From Linum tenue (Eukaryota > Streptophyta > Magnoliopsida > Malpighiales > Linaceae): a stretch of 64,000 nt of DNA. A program made the translations under genes and the position numbers. The stretch is from positions 31,513,811-31,577,810 of the forward strand of contig CAMGYJ010000003.1 in NCBI GenBank assembly GCA_946122785.1. The letters are read 5' to 3'. The first letter of the stretch is position 1. Each line of letters starts with the position of its first letter. Under the pieces are notes generated by a model. That model searched no databases and was not told the DNA's origin. It saw only the letters and a program-made list of their open reading frames with translations. Shown one piece after another: positions 22,887 through 34,500 of this stretch.

Positions 22887-25821
22887 AATCAGAAACCCTT
22901 CTGAAGCTTCCAATTCTCCAAGAGTGGATGGTTCTATGGCTTTATTTGACACATGGATTAATGAGCTAGAAATGGAGGAGCATCAGGCCACTGGGCCTTG
23001 GTTTACTTGGTTTAACAAACAAGCAGCTAACCCAATTGTCAAACGTTTGGACAGGGTCTTGGTAAATTTTTCATGGCTTGATTCTATGAAAGATAGCAAG
23101 GTGCATTTTCAGACTCCAGGAGTGTCAGATCACTGTCCAATGTATGTTGATACTGAAGTGGAGGCCAAGTCGATCCCAAAGCCTTTTAAATTCTTTAAAT
23201 TCTGGACTAAACATCCTAAATTTGATGATTTGCTGGAGGAGGCTTGGAGAAGTAATGTTACAGGTCATCCCTTAGTTAGAGTAAGTCAGAAACTGAAGAA
23301 TTTGAAGAACCTACTGAGGAAGCTTAATAGGGAAGAGTACTCAGATCTGTCTGAAAGAGTGAGGGAGAAGGAGAAAGAGTATCCTGTTATTCAGCAGCAA
23401 GCTCTTCATACACCGACACAAGCTTTGTTTGAGGCAGAGAATAAACTGGGGCTAGAGTTGAAAATACTGATGGATGCCGAGGAGTGTTTTTACAAGCAGA
23501 AATCCAGGGAAAACTGGCTTAGAACAGGAGACATGAACTCAGCTTTCTTTCATCGTGCAGTTAGAGTGAAACAGAAGAGAAATACAATAAGAGTCCTTAA
23601 GAATGAAGAAGGAGATAAGGTCACTGAAACAGAAGAGATGGCCCAGGTAGCAGTAAGATTCTATCAAAGATTGCTGGGTAATGAAGACTCAGAGGTGGTT
23701 CCTCAGACTGATGAATACTTTAATGAATTACTGAGGAGGAAGTTATCTGATGAGCAGACAGGAAGTCTTTGTGAACCATTTACAGATGAGCAAATTAAAG
23801 GGGTTATCTTTGCAATGAACGCTGACAAGAGTCCAGGTCCAGATGGATTCTCAGCTGCTTTCTTCCATTATGCCTGGCCTTTGATAGGTCCTGAGGTATG
23901 CTCTACCATTAGATATTGTTTTGAACAAGATAAAATCCCTAGGCCTATTAATGCAACAGTTTTGGCTCTGATTCCTAAAGTTGCTAATCCTGATGAAATG
24001 AAAAGCTTCAGACCTATTTCATGTTGTAATATCCTTTACAAATTCATCTCAAAGCTTATTGCACAAAGATTAAGCCCTCTTCTTCCTTTCCTGATTAGTA
24101 AAAACCAGACTGCCTTTGTTAAAGGAAGGTTGATAGGAGAAAACATTCTGTTAGCACATGAGTTAGTTAGTAGATACTCTAATCAGAACATATCCCCTAG
24201 GTGTGCTATCAAAATTGACTTGATGAAAGCCTTTGACTCAGTTGACTGGAGGTTTATATTTCAAGTTCTAAGGTGTATGAATATCCCTGAAAGATTTGTG
24301 AAATGGATTCAGATGTGTGTGGGAACCCCTATGCTCAGTGTTTGTTTTAATGGTGGATTAGTGGGTTATTTCCCAGCAAAAAAAGGGTTTAGGCAAGGAG
24401 ACCCCCTCTCTCCATATCTATTCTCTATTGCCATGGAAATATTCTCATGTCTACTTGATAAATCTGTTGCTGCCAAGTTTTTTCCCTATCACCCTATGTG
24501 TAAAGGGGTCTCTCTAACTCATATATGCTTTGCTGATGACCTATTGGTCTTCTCGGATGCTTCAGACAAATGCATTTAGGAATTACAGACAGTGTTATCT
24601 AAATTTAGATTGATTTCTGGCCTAAAATCTAATCCAAGTAAATGTGAGATTTACTTTGGGGGTCTGAGCACTGAGGAAAGTAAGGCTAGAGCAGATAGAT
24701 ATGGTTATCAGTTGGGTTCTTTCCCTGTTCGTTATCTGGGAGTCCCTCTAATATCAGGGAAACTCAGTTTAACAGCCTGTAAGCCTCTGATTGACAAAAT
24801 GGTAGCCAGGGTAAGAGGTTGGAAGGCCAAAACACTCACTTATGCTGGTAGAATTGAGCTGGTTGGGTCAGTTTTATACAGCTTGACTCAGTTCTGGATG
24901 TCTGTATTTCTCCTCCCCAAATCTGTTATCAGGGAGGTGGAGAAAGTTTGTAGTGATTTCATATGGGGGGTGGAATCAGGAGTGAAATTAAGAGCTAATG
25001 TGGCCTGGAAGCATCTCACCTTTCCTAAGAGAGAAGGGGGATTGGGGTTTAGAGACTTAACTAGTTGGAATCAGGCTTGTATGACTAGGCATATTTGCCT
25101 GATCTTGATTCAGGAGGGATCTCTCTGGGTAGCTTGGATAAACAGATACAAGCTTAAAGGGAGGAATTTCTGGACCTATACTTGTTCATCAGGTTCCTGG
25201 AATTGGAAGAAACTATTAAAACTTCGTTTTAAAGTGGGTGCTTTTATCTCATATCGAGGTGAAGAGCTCTTGCTGGGTGGCTCTTCTATGCCAAAGTTCT
25301 CAGTAAAAAGGGCTTGGGATTTATTGAGGCCTACTGGCAATGAGGTTAGCTGGTGGAAACTCCTCTGGAAAGGTAAAGGAATCCCTAGGAATCGGATTAT
25401 TACCTGGTTGGTGTTGAGGAACAGTATTAACACGGAGATGAGAATGCAAAACTGGGGATATGCAGGAGATATGAGCTGCTGTTTATGTGGCTCTGGTGTT
25501 GAGGACAGGGAACATTTATTTGTCCATTGTCTTGTGTCCAGGCAGATATATATTTCTCTATTTGGCAGGGTGTTGAGAATTCCAGATGTGCAGAGCTGGA
25601 GTGAAGAAGTGGATTGGATTGGCTCGAAGCTGAAGAAGCAGACTGAGATGGCAGAGGTAGGCAGGGTAATATGGCAGAGTTGGGTTAGCAACATATGGAG
25701 GGAGAGATGTCGAAGACTGTATGCTGGTAAGGTTTTGCAAACGAATGTGCTGCTGAAGCTGATACAAAGTGAGGTGGAGTGCTTTTTCGATGCTCACAGA
25801 GTTTCCCAGTTCTGGGGATAG
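22887..25821 (+). pseudogene. LINE ORF2, truncated, one internal stop
   Basis: One continuous frame of about 978 codons, broken only by a TAG at 24577-24579. It starts with the end of the AP-type endonuclease (GPWFTWFNKQ...LDRVLVN and SDHCPM). The reverse transcriptase follows, with DKSPGPDGFSAAFF, FRPISCCNILYKFISK, IKIDLMKAFDSVDW, FRQGDPLSPYLFSI and the catalytic FADDLL. The stop falls 13 codons after FADD. Past it come the thumb region (GLKSNPSKCEI, RYLGVPLI) and a zinc-binding zf-RVT region (WKLLWKGKGIPRN, CCLCGSGVEDREHLFVHC). The ATG at 22825 belongs to flanking DNA, not to the LINE. Confidence 0.92.
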
Positions 25822-25951
25822 GGGGTAGTCTGTCTCAGAGGTCTGAATTTGTTTTTAAGGCTGTAATTTTGAACTCTTTACCTAGCTAACAGGGTAGTTG
25901 TTAGCACCTTCTTTTTTGATGAAATGAAACCCACCGATTCATAAAAAAAAA
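22887..25951 (+). mobile_element. 5'-truncated L1-like LINE
   Basis: The element begins inside the endonuclease domain and runs to an A-rich tail at about 25942-25951. The 11-bp sequence ATGTTTAATGA occurs just before it (22876-22886) and just after its tail (25952-25962), marking the target-site duplication of target-primed reverse transcription. Missing parts are ORF1 and most of the endonuclease, as expected for 5' truncation. Confidence 0.9.
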
Positions 25952-25962
25952 ATGTTTAATGA

Positions 25963-26275
25963 TAGTATGTCCCAGGTATGAATAACACTGATTATCACTT
26001 ATATTTATTTAAATCATACGTAAACTACAACTGAGAGTAGGATAATCATTTTTCAAATTTAGCAGTGTCCCAAATTATCAATTATATTATTTTTATTCAT
26101 ACGAAACTACTACCGGAAATTGAATAATCGTTTTACCAAACCCCTAAAGCAGCATGTATCCGCCTCTGGTTGAGTGTCGTGAGGCAAAGCATGTTTGATA
26201 TTGGTAGCAGAGGAGGAGGATGAGGAGCATAGTGGCAACCATTTTTGGAAGGGGATATTATTTTTATGGAGTGTG
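25963..26275. other. Spacer, nothing recognised
   Basis: AT-rich sequence between the LINE and foldback element 2. Confidence 0.4.
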
Positions 26276-26286
26276 TATTTGATGGA

Positions 26287-27284
26287 CGAATTCCAAAAAT
26301 ACTCATGTTTTTAAAAAAATTTCCCAAAATACACACGTTATAAAAAAATTTCCCAAAATACACATGTTTGGGCATCACCGCTGTTGTCAACCGCAGTGAA
26401 TGCATTCACCGGGCAGACCAAAGCGGTGAATGCATCACCGCGGTTGACGGCCGCGGTGAATGGCCGACTTAACTCTGAAACTTCAAACAAACGTAACTTT
26501 GCGCTCGGTTATCCGATTGTAGCGATTTTTTTTTTTGATTCCATATAACTTTTCAAGATCTTTCAATCTGCAACAATACTTCATCTAAAAAAAATGTCGT
26601 TTGTTACCCCGAACGAGCAATTTTTGATTTTGCCAAACTTTGGAAGGACATAACTTTTACCTCCTCAATCTGAACGTCGTAAAGTTTTTTTTTTATTGCG
26701 CATAACTTTTTAAGAACTACAACTTTTACTAGGAAATAATGTTTTAAAAAAGAAATTTTTTTGGGTATACGGGATTTTGGGAAAAACTTTGCCTTTACTT
26801 TTCACAAATCCACATACTTTCCAAAATTATGGTTATAATCAAAGTTGTAGTGCTTCAAAAGTTATGCAAAATCAAAAAAAGTTTTATGACATTCGGATTG
26901 TGGAGTACAAAGTTATGATCTTCCAAAGTTTATCAAAATCGAAAAATTGCTCGTTCGGGGTAGCAAATGATTTTTTTTTGGGATGAAGTCTTATTTCAGA
27001 TTGAAAGATCTTGAAAAGTTATGTGGAATCAAAAAAAGATTCGCTACAATCGGATAACCGAGCGCAAAGTTACGTTTGTTTGAATTTCAGTGTTACGTCA
27101 GGCATTCATCGCGGCCGTCAACCGCGGTGATGCATTCACCGCTTTGGTATGCTGCGGTGAATGCATTCACCACTTTGGTCTGCTGCGGTGAAGCCCAAAC
27201 ATGTGTATTTTGGAAAATTTTTTTATAATGTGTGTATTTTGGGAATTTTTTTTTAACAACATGTGTATTTTGGGATTTTTTCCG
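26287..27284. repeat. Foldback element 2 (1.0 kb inverted repeat)
   Basis: Nearly the whole segment is palindromic: left arm about 26287-26745, short centre, right arm about 26825-27284. The ends carry tandem TTTTGGGAAATTTTTTTATAA-like units. Inside them lies a cassette of CACCGCGGT and GGTGAATGCATTCACC palindromes, then arm sequence shared with foldback element 1 (GCGCTCGGTTATCCGAT, GAACGAGCAATTTTTGATTT, TTTACTAGGAA). Its flanks TATTTGATGGA (26276-26286) and TATTTGATTGGA (27285-27296) differ by one inserted base and may be the target duplication. No protein is encoded. Confidence 0.8.
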
Positions 27285-27296
27285 TATTTGATTGGA

Positions 27297-28308
27297 TGGG
27301 AAGAGGAGTTTAAGTGCAAGGCTGGAGAACTAATACTATTGGGTTGGCATGGACGAACCACTCTCCGCCAGTTTTTATACTGCAAGCCTAAATCTGATGG
27401 CCATGAGGTTCTGTGTGTCCATGTACAATTCTTTCAAGTCATTTCTGTTCCATGGTTCATCCAAGGTTAATAGGATTAGTTACAATAAAATTGTATGGAA
27501 TGTGCTTTTGATTATGGTTCATCCATGTTACGGCTGCCGTCCGGTGGCCGGCGACTTATACTGACGATGGTTCGGTGGCCGTGACTCCGGCTATGGTGAT
27601 TGTGGGTTGGTGGTCGGGTGGTGGTGTGGGTAATTTAAAAAACCAAACCAAAGAATAGAATATAAAGAAGTTTTGGAGGGGAAAAAAGTATTTTTAGTTC
27701 AATTTATAGGCGGCAAATAGTAATGGCGGCAAATAACACATCCCTTTCTTATTGAAGGCCTACTGCTTCGGTTAATAATTGATTTCCCGGTCCCAGGTGC
27801 GCAGTTCATTTTCTCCGCTTGTTTTTCGGATAACCGATAATTTAACTGTTAATCGGTAATCGATATCCGGTTAACCGGTTTATATTCTGTAGCGGTTATC
27901 AGCTGTCAATTGGGAAGGCTTGGTATACCAATAACTTATCAGTCGGATACCGGTTAAACTGATAACCGAGCGATTATCAGCCTTAATTTTGGTTAACCAA
28001 TTAATCAAACCGACTAAACATTTTTTTATGGGAAAACCGATTAAACTTTAGTTTGGTTAATTTGATTGTTGTATTAGTTTGAACGATTTGGTTATGATAT
28101 CGTATTCCATGGTTAATAGAATTTATGCTTATTTGATTTGGTAATTACCATGTTAATTATTTGAACACCTCTAGTCGGTCGATCTCGGTGTGGACACCCT
28201 CCGACACTCAAGTTAGTACTTAGTGGTGAGTTGAGGGGAAGAATGAAACTAAAGTACTTGGCTTAAGTTAAAAAAAAATGTAGGTGCGGTCCATCAACAT
28301 CTCTAGGG
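27297..28308. other. Intergenic, low-complexity AACCGGTTAA-rich stretch
   Basis: No gene recognised. Between about 27830 and 28030 there are repeated GGTTAACC, CGGTTAA and GATAACCG motifs in both orientations, which resemble the interior of hAT-type MITEs, but I could not place ends. Confidence 0.35.
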
Positions 28309-28312
28309 AAAC

Positions 28313-28749
28313 TGTCACGACCTTACTCTTGGTCGTGCAGCCCTAGCTCTCAATTCCGTTAGAGATGCTAGGCAGCCTTCTCACAAGCTCTCAACTCACA
28401 AGAACAAGACACAAGAATATGGGAGAAACTCTATAGTTGTATTGCTCACAAAAATTATGGATGAGTTACAAGTGAGGGAGATGGCTCCTTATATAGGCCT
28501 CTCCTCATACAAGGCATCAATGCCCCTCATAATGGTCCCTCCCCATTACTACACCCTATTAAGTTTCCCCCATAATTCACACCATTATACCACCTCATAA
28601 TGTGGATTTTTATGTCCACCATTAAGCTCATATTCAAGATGGGGAATCCTAGGAGCATCCTATGCTACTAGGTCTTCCATAACGCCACACGTGCTTGACT
28701 TGGTCATAATCCGCCACATCACTCGCCATGTCACCTGCCATGCGTGACA
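28313..28749 (-). repeat. 3' LTR of the Gag/protease element
   Basis: This is a 437-bp copy of the LTR with TG...CA ends. Compared with the other LTR it lacks a 10-bp stretch and has scattered substitutions. Confidence 0.88.
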
Positions 28750-30879
28750 TTCTCCCCCACCTATTCTCGCGACGCCCTCGTCGCTTCCTTGCTACGAAAT
28801 GCCTCCTTCGACCTCGAGCAACCTCTTTCGACTCTTGAGCCTCGTTGGTGACATTCTCCTCCACTCTATCCACGACTTCCTCGTCGTGGCTCTTTGGCAG
28901 ACGCCTCCCTTGCCTTAGATTCATTGCTTGCAAGGTCTCGTTGCACCTTCCTCCAAACCAAGGATGGCCTAGCTCGCTCTCGAGCCTTGTGCTCCCATGA
29001 TGTTGCACACTCCTCCGCGATCCTCTGCGTCGCGTCTTCGAGGGTCCCGCCTTCTCGATCATGGTGTCTCCTTGCTTCTCCTGGCAAGTTGAAGATGACC
29101 CATCCTCGTCTCTAATGGCTCCACGATGTTGTGCACTCCTCCTTCTCCAACGAGTCTTCGAGTGAGCCGCTGCCTCCACCATCGTTGCCACTTCTCGCTT
29201 CCCTTGCCTTGCCAAACACCTCTTGTTTGACTCAAGTTGCTCTCTTGTCATGGGAACCGATCTTGCTCCGCCATTGATGCAGAACCTATTGGCGTAGGGG
29301 ATCGGGAAAGCTTTCTCCCGCACCATGAACTCCATGCCGATGATGATCTGATAATCATCCAACGACACCACCTCAAAGTCCGCCACCCCGATCCATCCTC
29401 CAACCTTGAGTGGCACCTGGCGCGCTACTCCGTGAGTTCTTGTGGCTCTTGAGTTGGTAGCCTTCATCCACCCTCTTTGCTTCTTCTCGTACGTGATGCC
29501 TAGCCTCTACGCTTCATCTACGTCGAGAAGGTTGCAGCTTGCCCCGGTATCAACCAAGGCTTTTGTCTTCCTTTGGTTGAGCTTTGCCTCTACGAAGCAC
29601 TGGCCGTGTTGCTCGGGATGGGGAGGCTCTTCCGTCCGCTTGATGGCGCTCAATCTCTTCATGCAACCAATCTTCGCGACATGGGGCTCCACTCTTGGAG
29701 TCGCCTCCGCTTCCTCTTCCGAGCTCGAGCACTCTTCTAGTACGACCTTCATTGCCAACAACTTGTGCTTTCTTGGGCAATCTCTCACACGATGCAGACC
29801 ATCACAAAGAAAGCAAGTAAGGGGTCTATCAATCTTATGACTACCTCCTTGGTCCAGTCTACCACGCCTTCGTGTGTCTCTTTCATAGTCGCGTCCACCT
29901 CCATTGCCTCCGAACTCCACACGTTCCTCCGGCTCGTGGTACTCGACTAGGGACTCGGCAATTGCCATTGCCTCGGCAAGACTTTGCACCCCTCGCCGTT
30001 GTAGCTCCAACTTCGCCCATGGTTGGAGGCCGTCAAGGAAGGTGAACATGGCCTCCTTGTCGGTGTAGTCGGGGATCTCGAGCAACAATTCAGAAAACTC
30101 CTTCACATACCCTCGAATCTCTCCTTCGTGAGCAAGCCTTCTTAGTCTCGACCGGGCTTCAAACTCAACATTCTCTGGGTAGAATTGCCTCTTGATCTCC
30201 CTCTTGAAGTCATCCCATGACTCCATCACGCACGTCCCTTTATTGATATCGCCTTGGGTCCTTCTCCACCACAACATAGCAACATCACTCAAGTAAAGAG
30301 GTGCAGTTTTTACCTTGGTATTCTCATCTCGAATACCCGAAGCTTCAAAGTATTGCTCTAAGCTCCATAGGAAGTTCTCTAACTCCCTTGCATTCCTCGA
30401 CCCTTGAAAGCTCTTTGGTCTTGGAATCTCCATGGTTGAGGTAGGTTGTGCGATGACAGGTCCGTTAGCCATGGCCCTCTTCACAAGCGTCACCTCGCTT
30501 TTGAGCTCCGCAACCTCCTCCTTCAAGACGGTCACCCTCCGCAGCAACCGCCTCCTTCATTACCTCAATGGCATCGTTCATGGCGGATGGTGTCTTTGAT
30601 GAGGGCCATGAGCTCATCTCGAAGCCCATCATTGCCAACCTCCAAACTCGTCACTCTCGCCGCCATACTTTGAACATCGCCTTGGATTTGGGTGAAGTTA
30701 GCTCCCGAATCCTCCATGACGGTGACATTTTCGGAAAGCTTCGTCTCCATCCTCGAGACTCGCCTGTCTAGAGACTTGAGAGGATCACGAGTGCTCGACG
30801 TACCTTTTGACCACGTGCCCGGGGTGAGATCTCTTCCACGTTGCTTCTCCGCATCGTCATGGACTTCTGATCCAGCCAT
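28649..30879 (-). pseudogene. Gag-protease reading frame, disrupted
   Basis: Translation probably starts at 30879 (MAGSEVHDD), 75 bases after the primer site, with a coiled-coil N-terminus. The frame shifts near 30550-30570. The main frame then has a Retrotrans_gag domain (RPKSFQGSRNARELENFLWS, MLWWRRTQGD, WDDFKREIKRQFYP), a zinc knuckle CFLCDGLHRVRDCPRKH, and a retropepsin active site ALVDTGASCNLL. An amber TAG at 29509-29507 follows DVDEA where relatives have Lys. Past it the same frame completes the protease (HGVARQVPLKVGGW, DYQIIIGMEF) and then runs about 180 residues of Arg/Ser-rich sequence with two similar blocks around SKTRWRRRSAQH and SKTRRRGSRRSVQH into the 3' LTR. No polymerase follows. 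Confidence 0.85.
28750..28762 (-). other. Polypurine tract
   Basis: On the minus strand GGTGGGGGAGAA lies directly before the 3' LTR, the expected place for plus-strand priming. Confidence 0.7.
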
Positions 30880-30953
30880 CTTTAGTGAGGCTCTCGCTCT
30901 TTCTTATCTTCCTTCTTGGGGAGTGAGGACACCGATTCTTCTTTCAGAACCAG

Positions 30954-30965
30954 GCTCTGATACCA
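30954..30965 (-). other. Primer-binding site for tRNA-iMet
   Basis: On the minus strand TGGTATCAGAGC lies two bases downstream of the 5' LTR. It is complementary to the 3' end of plant initiator methionine tRNA. Confidence 0.9.
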
Positions 30966-30967
30966 AC

Positions 30968-31412
30968 TGTCACGGCCTTACTCTTGGTCGTGCGGCCCTA
31001 GCTCTCAATTCCGTTAGAGATGCTAGGCAGCCTTCTCACAAGCTCTCAAACTCACTCAACTCACAAGAACAAGACATAAGAAGATGGGAGAAACTCTATA
31101 GTTGTATTGCTCACAAAAATGATGGATGAGTTACAAGTGAGGAGATGACTTCTTATATAGGCCTCTCCTCATACAAGGCATCAATGACCCTCATAATGGT
31201 CCCTCCCATTACTACACCCTGTTAAATTTTCCTCATAATGCACACCATTATACCACCTCATAATGTGGCTCTTTATGTGCACCATTAAGCTCATATTCAA
31301 GACTGGAAATCTTAGTAGCATCCTATGCTACTAGGTCTTCTATAACGCCACACGTGCTTGATTTGGTCATGATCCGCCACATCACTCGCCATGTCACCCG
31401 CCATGCGTGACA
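30968..31412 (-). repeat. 5' LTR of the Gag/protease element
   Basis: This 445-bp LTR has a TATA-like CTATATAAGA at about 31160-31151 on the minus strand, so its promoter points away from gamma-SNAP. Its outer edge is 127 bp before the gamma-SNAP ATG. Confidence 0.88.
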
Positions 31413-31539
31413 AAACCCCATGGACAATGGTTCTCTGCGCTGGTTACTCTGATTCCACAATCTTTCTCTCTATTCCAGCGGGAAATTTGTAGCAGAGAGC
31501 CTGAGACTATGACCAGCCAAAGTCCGTTCCGACAACCAA

Positions 31540-34500
31540 ATGTCTTCCGATCCCGATAAGCTCGTCGCCAAGGCCGATAAGCTGTGAGCCTCCTTCTCTG
31601 TTTCTTCCTTTCTCTATCTAACCTCGCTCCTCTCCGACTCCCTATGTTTTGGGATCCAATCTGCTGTACCACTGCTGATCCTCGAGCATTCATCGATTAG
31701 AATCTTCTGCATATCTGCGAAATGGATTCGAGATTTTCGCGATTCTCATCACCTAGGGGGAAGGAATCTTATTCCTACCACTTCATTCTAGTTGCCCGCC
31801 ATAGCCGTACGGACTGCAGCAAATTTCCTGCTGCAGTTTTGAAATTTGGCTAGTTTCCAATTTCAGATTTCCGCCCCCTGGTGATTGTTTGTTAATAACT
31901 TGTTGTTTTCTACTAGAACAAAGCTGACCCTTACAAGGTGGAGTGCTGATTGGAGAAACGCCACTCTTAACTACGAGCAAGCTGGTTAGTGATCGCTGCT
32001 GCTGTCTAGCTTTCTTGTTGCATAGTGCTATTATTACTGCAAACTGAGCCTTTGTTGGATTTCCATGGTGGGATGAGAGAATTGCTTTGCTAATGATTTG
32101 ATTATTCTCCTACAGCCAATGCGTATAGAGTAGCCAAGAAGTACGAGAAGGCGAAAGATGCATTCGAAAAGGCTTCCAAAGGGCAAGAGATGCTTACGTC
32201 GTATCCTTTTTTGCTTGCTTGAGTTCTTTAGTCTTTGAAGAATACTTTGGTATCTGATTGCACATGCTAGGTGTAGTAGCTATCTTCTTCTGTTGGTTTG
32301 TCCTTTACTTGAAATGAAGTCCCTGGGACGCCGCTAAGCACATGGAATCTGCCGCTGCTCTAGCTAAGGAGCTAGGTAACTGGAATGATGTAGCTGACTT
32401 GTACAGAAGGGCATCCGAGTTGTACGTTGAATGTGGGAGGGCGCAACCTGCATCTGATGCACTGGGGAAGGCAGCTCGGTAAGCTCATACTCTACTTCAT
32501 TGGTACATTCTTTGTGTAATTCTAGGTTTACTTTTTACATTTTTATGCTTGTCATAAGCTAGAGCAAGTCAAGTAGAATTAGAGGTCTCTAGGTTCTGCA
32601 TGAAGTGAATTGCTTCTTATTTGTTTAGGGGGGTGTTTAGATGATAAGCTGTTTAGTGAAGCTATGGTCTTTAATTCGTGAGATTCGCTTTTTGAGGGAA
32701 AACTAGTTGGGAGCTTAAAAGTAAATTGGCATGTATGTTCTTTTTCTATTTTCCGCAGTGCCGTGGAAGATCATCTCCCTGATGTTGCTGTTCAGCTGTA
32801 TACTGATGCTTGTTCACTTCTGGAAGAGGATGACAAGGACCAAATGGCCTTTGATCTATACCGCGCTCTAACCGCCGTCCACATAAAGCTTGAGAAGTAA
32901 GAACTACCTTACCCCAATTGGTTGTCAGCTGTAATTGTCTTAATCCAGCTACGTGTCATTTCTTTGATCCAAATGCCAAATGTTCTCACTTCAGAGATGC
33001 ATTTGAGAATCTGCACTTCCTCCATTTATCTGGTTGTTTCCTGTTGTTATTTTTATCGCACATGTATACAACCATCCACGTCCATATCTGATTGGCATCC
33101 TTTGTTTACTATTTTTCTTCTTTTTCCGATGAATAAGCAATTCATCAAGAAAAGGCAGCAAAATGCTACCTAACTGGCACCAAATCTACACTTTACAAAA
33201 CATCTATCCAACTTTTCACATCCCAAATCTAATAGTTCAGCTAAACCTCATTTACAATTTAGGACAACTACTTACTCTGTGCTACTAATATCTCGATCAG
33301 ACATACAAGCAGCAACCTGAGTATTACTTGCTCTCAACAATGTCAAAAGTTCTCGAAATTTTCCAAGCAACTGACGAGCACTGGTTGGGTACCAGCATAC
33401 AGTCTTCGACATCTTTCACGCCATAACTCGCTGACAACGATCATCCATAGTAGCCTACCTCGATGTGAACTTGGATCATCTGCCTTAAACTGAGTTACTG
33501 CTACTGATAGGGAAGCAGACCAGTTCCCAGCAGATAACCTCAAAGACTTACTTTGTTTACTAATTCCATGAGAAGTTTTGATTAACTTGAACAGGCATAG
33601 TCTGATATGATTGCCTTTGTTGGCATCATGGTATATATCTATCTACTTGATGTTCTTCGTCTGTTGTAAAAAAAATTTAACTGTGAAATTGCAAATTGCC
33701 TTGGTGTCTTTTCTGTTTTCTTCTCTGGTTGTGTTGAGTAAGTATTTGTTTGGCAGACCTGCTTAGCTCGTGAACAATCTTCTTCCACATGAGTGATTGC
33801 CTGTCGAATCTTATGCCATGCAATAGGCTGAGTATACAACCTGGTTTTTTATTCCGTTTATAGTACCACTGTAGAATTGACCTGGTGAGCACTTGCAGGC
33901 CATAAGGGATCATGTTTATACATAGTGCGGTTTTGGAATTAGTAATGATCACCAAGCTTGGTCTCGATACTTTTTCTTTACGTGGCTTAGTAAACAGTAA
34001 CCTGTGATGGTCCTGAGCTCTTATGATTCTACAAGCATTCTACTCTCCAGGCAACAGTGCTTTCAAATTCGAAAATTCAGATTGCGGATTGTGGTTATTT
34101 CTGGCCTCGCTTGTGGTGGAAGTTGAAATTTCAATAGTTGAAGAGATGATTCATGTAGTTAATGCTTTTAGGTACACAGATGCTGCAGCTGCCTTGTTGA
34201 GATTGGGTCTTGCAGCTGACAAATGCAATGCTAGTAACAGCCAGTTTAAGGTATGGAACTTGCTGCCTCAAAGTTTTTGCCCAATTTCATTCAAAAAGCC
34301 ACCCCACATTTTTTCTGTAACGATAATCTTACCACTTAATGGAACACATCATCAAAATTGCAGGCATACCTTAGTGCTATCATTGTGTACCTTTATGCTA
34401 ATGATGTCAAGGCAGCAGAGAAATGCTATAATGACTGCTCACAGTAAGTAATAACTTTTTTTGTTCAAGTCGACATCATCATCATGCATCCACCCTTCAA

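Larger units (their letters stand above)
28313..31412 (-). mobile_element. Short LTR element coding only Gag and protease
   Basis: A 3.1-kb element on the minus strand. LTRs lie at 31412-30968 (5', 445 bp) and 28749-28313 (3', 437 bp), each beginning TGTCACG and ending CGTGACA or TCGTGACA. A tRNA-iMet primer site and a purine tract lie at the expected places. AAAC flanks both ends (28309-28312 and 31413-31416), a 4-bp duplication. By eye the LTRs differ at some two dozen positions plus several indels, including a 10-bp one, so the insertion is not recent. The 2.2-kb interior encodes Gag and protease; reverse transcriptase, RNase H and integrase are absent. The layout matches the TR-GAG class of non-autonomous elements. 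Confidence 0.88.
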
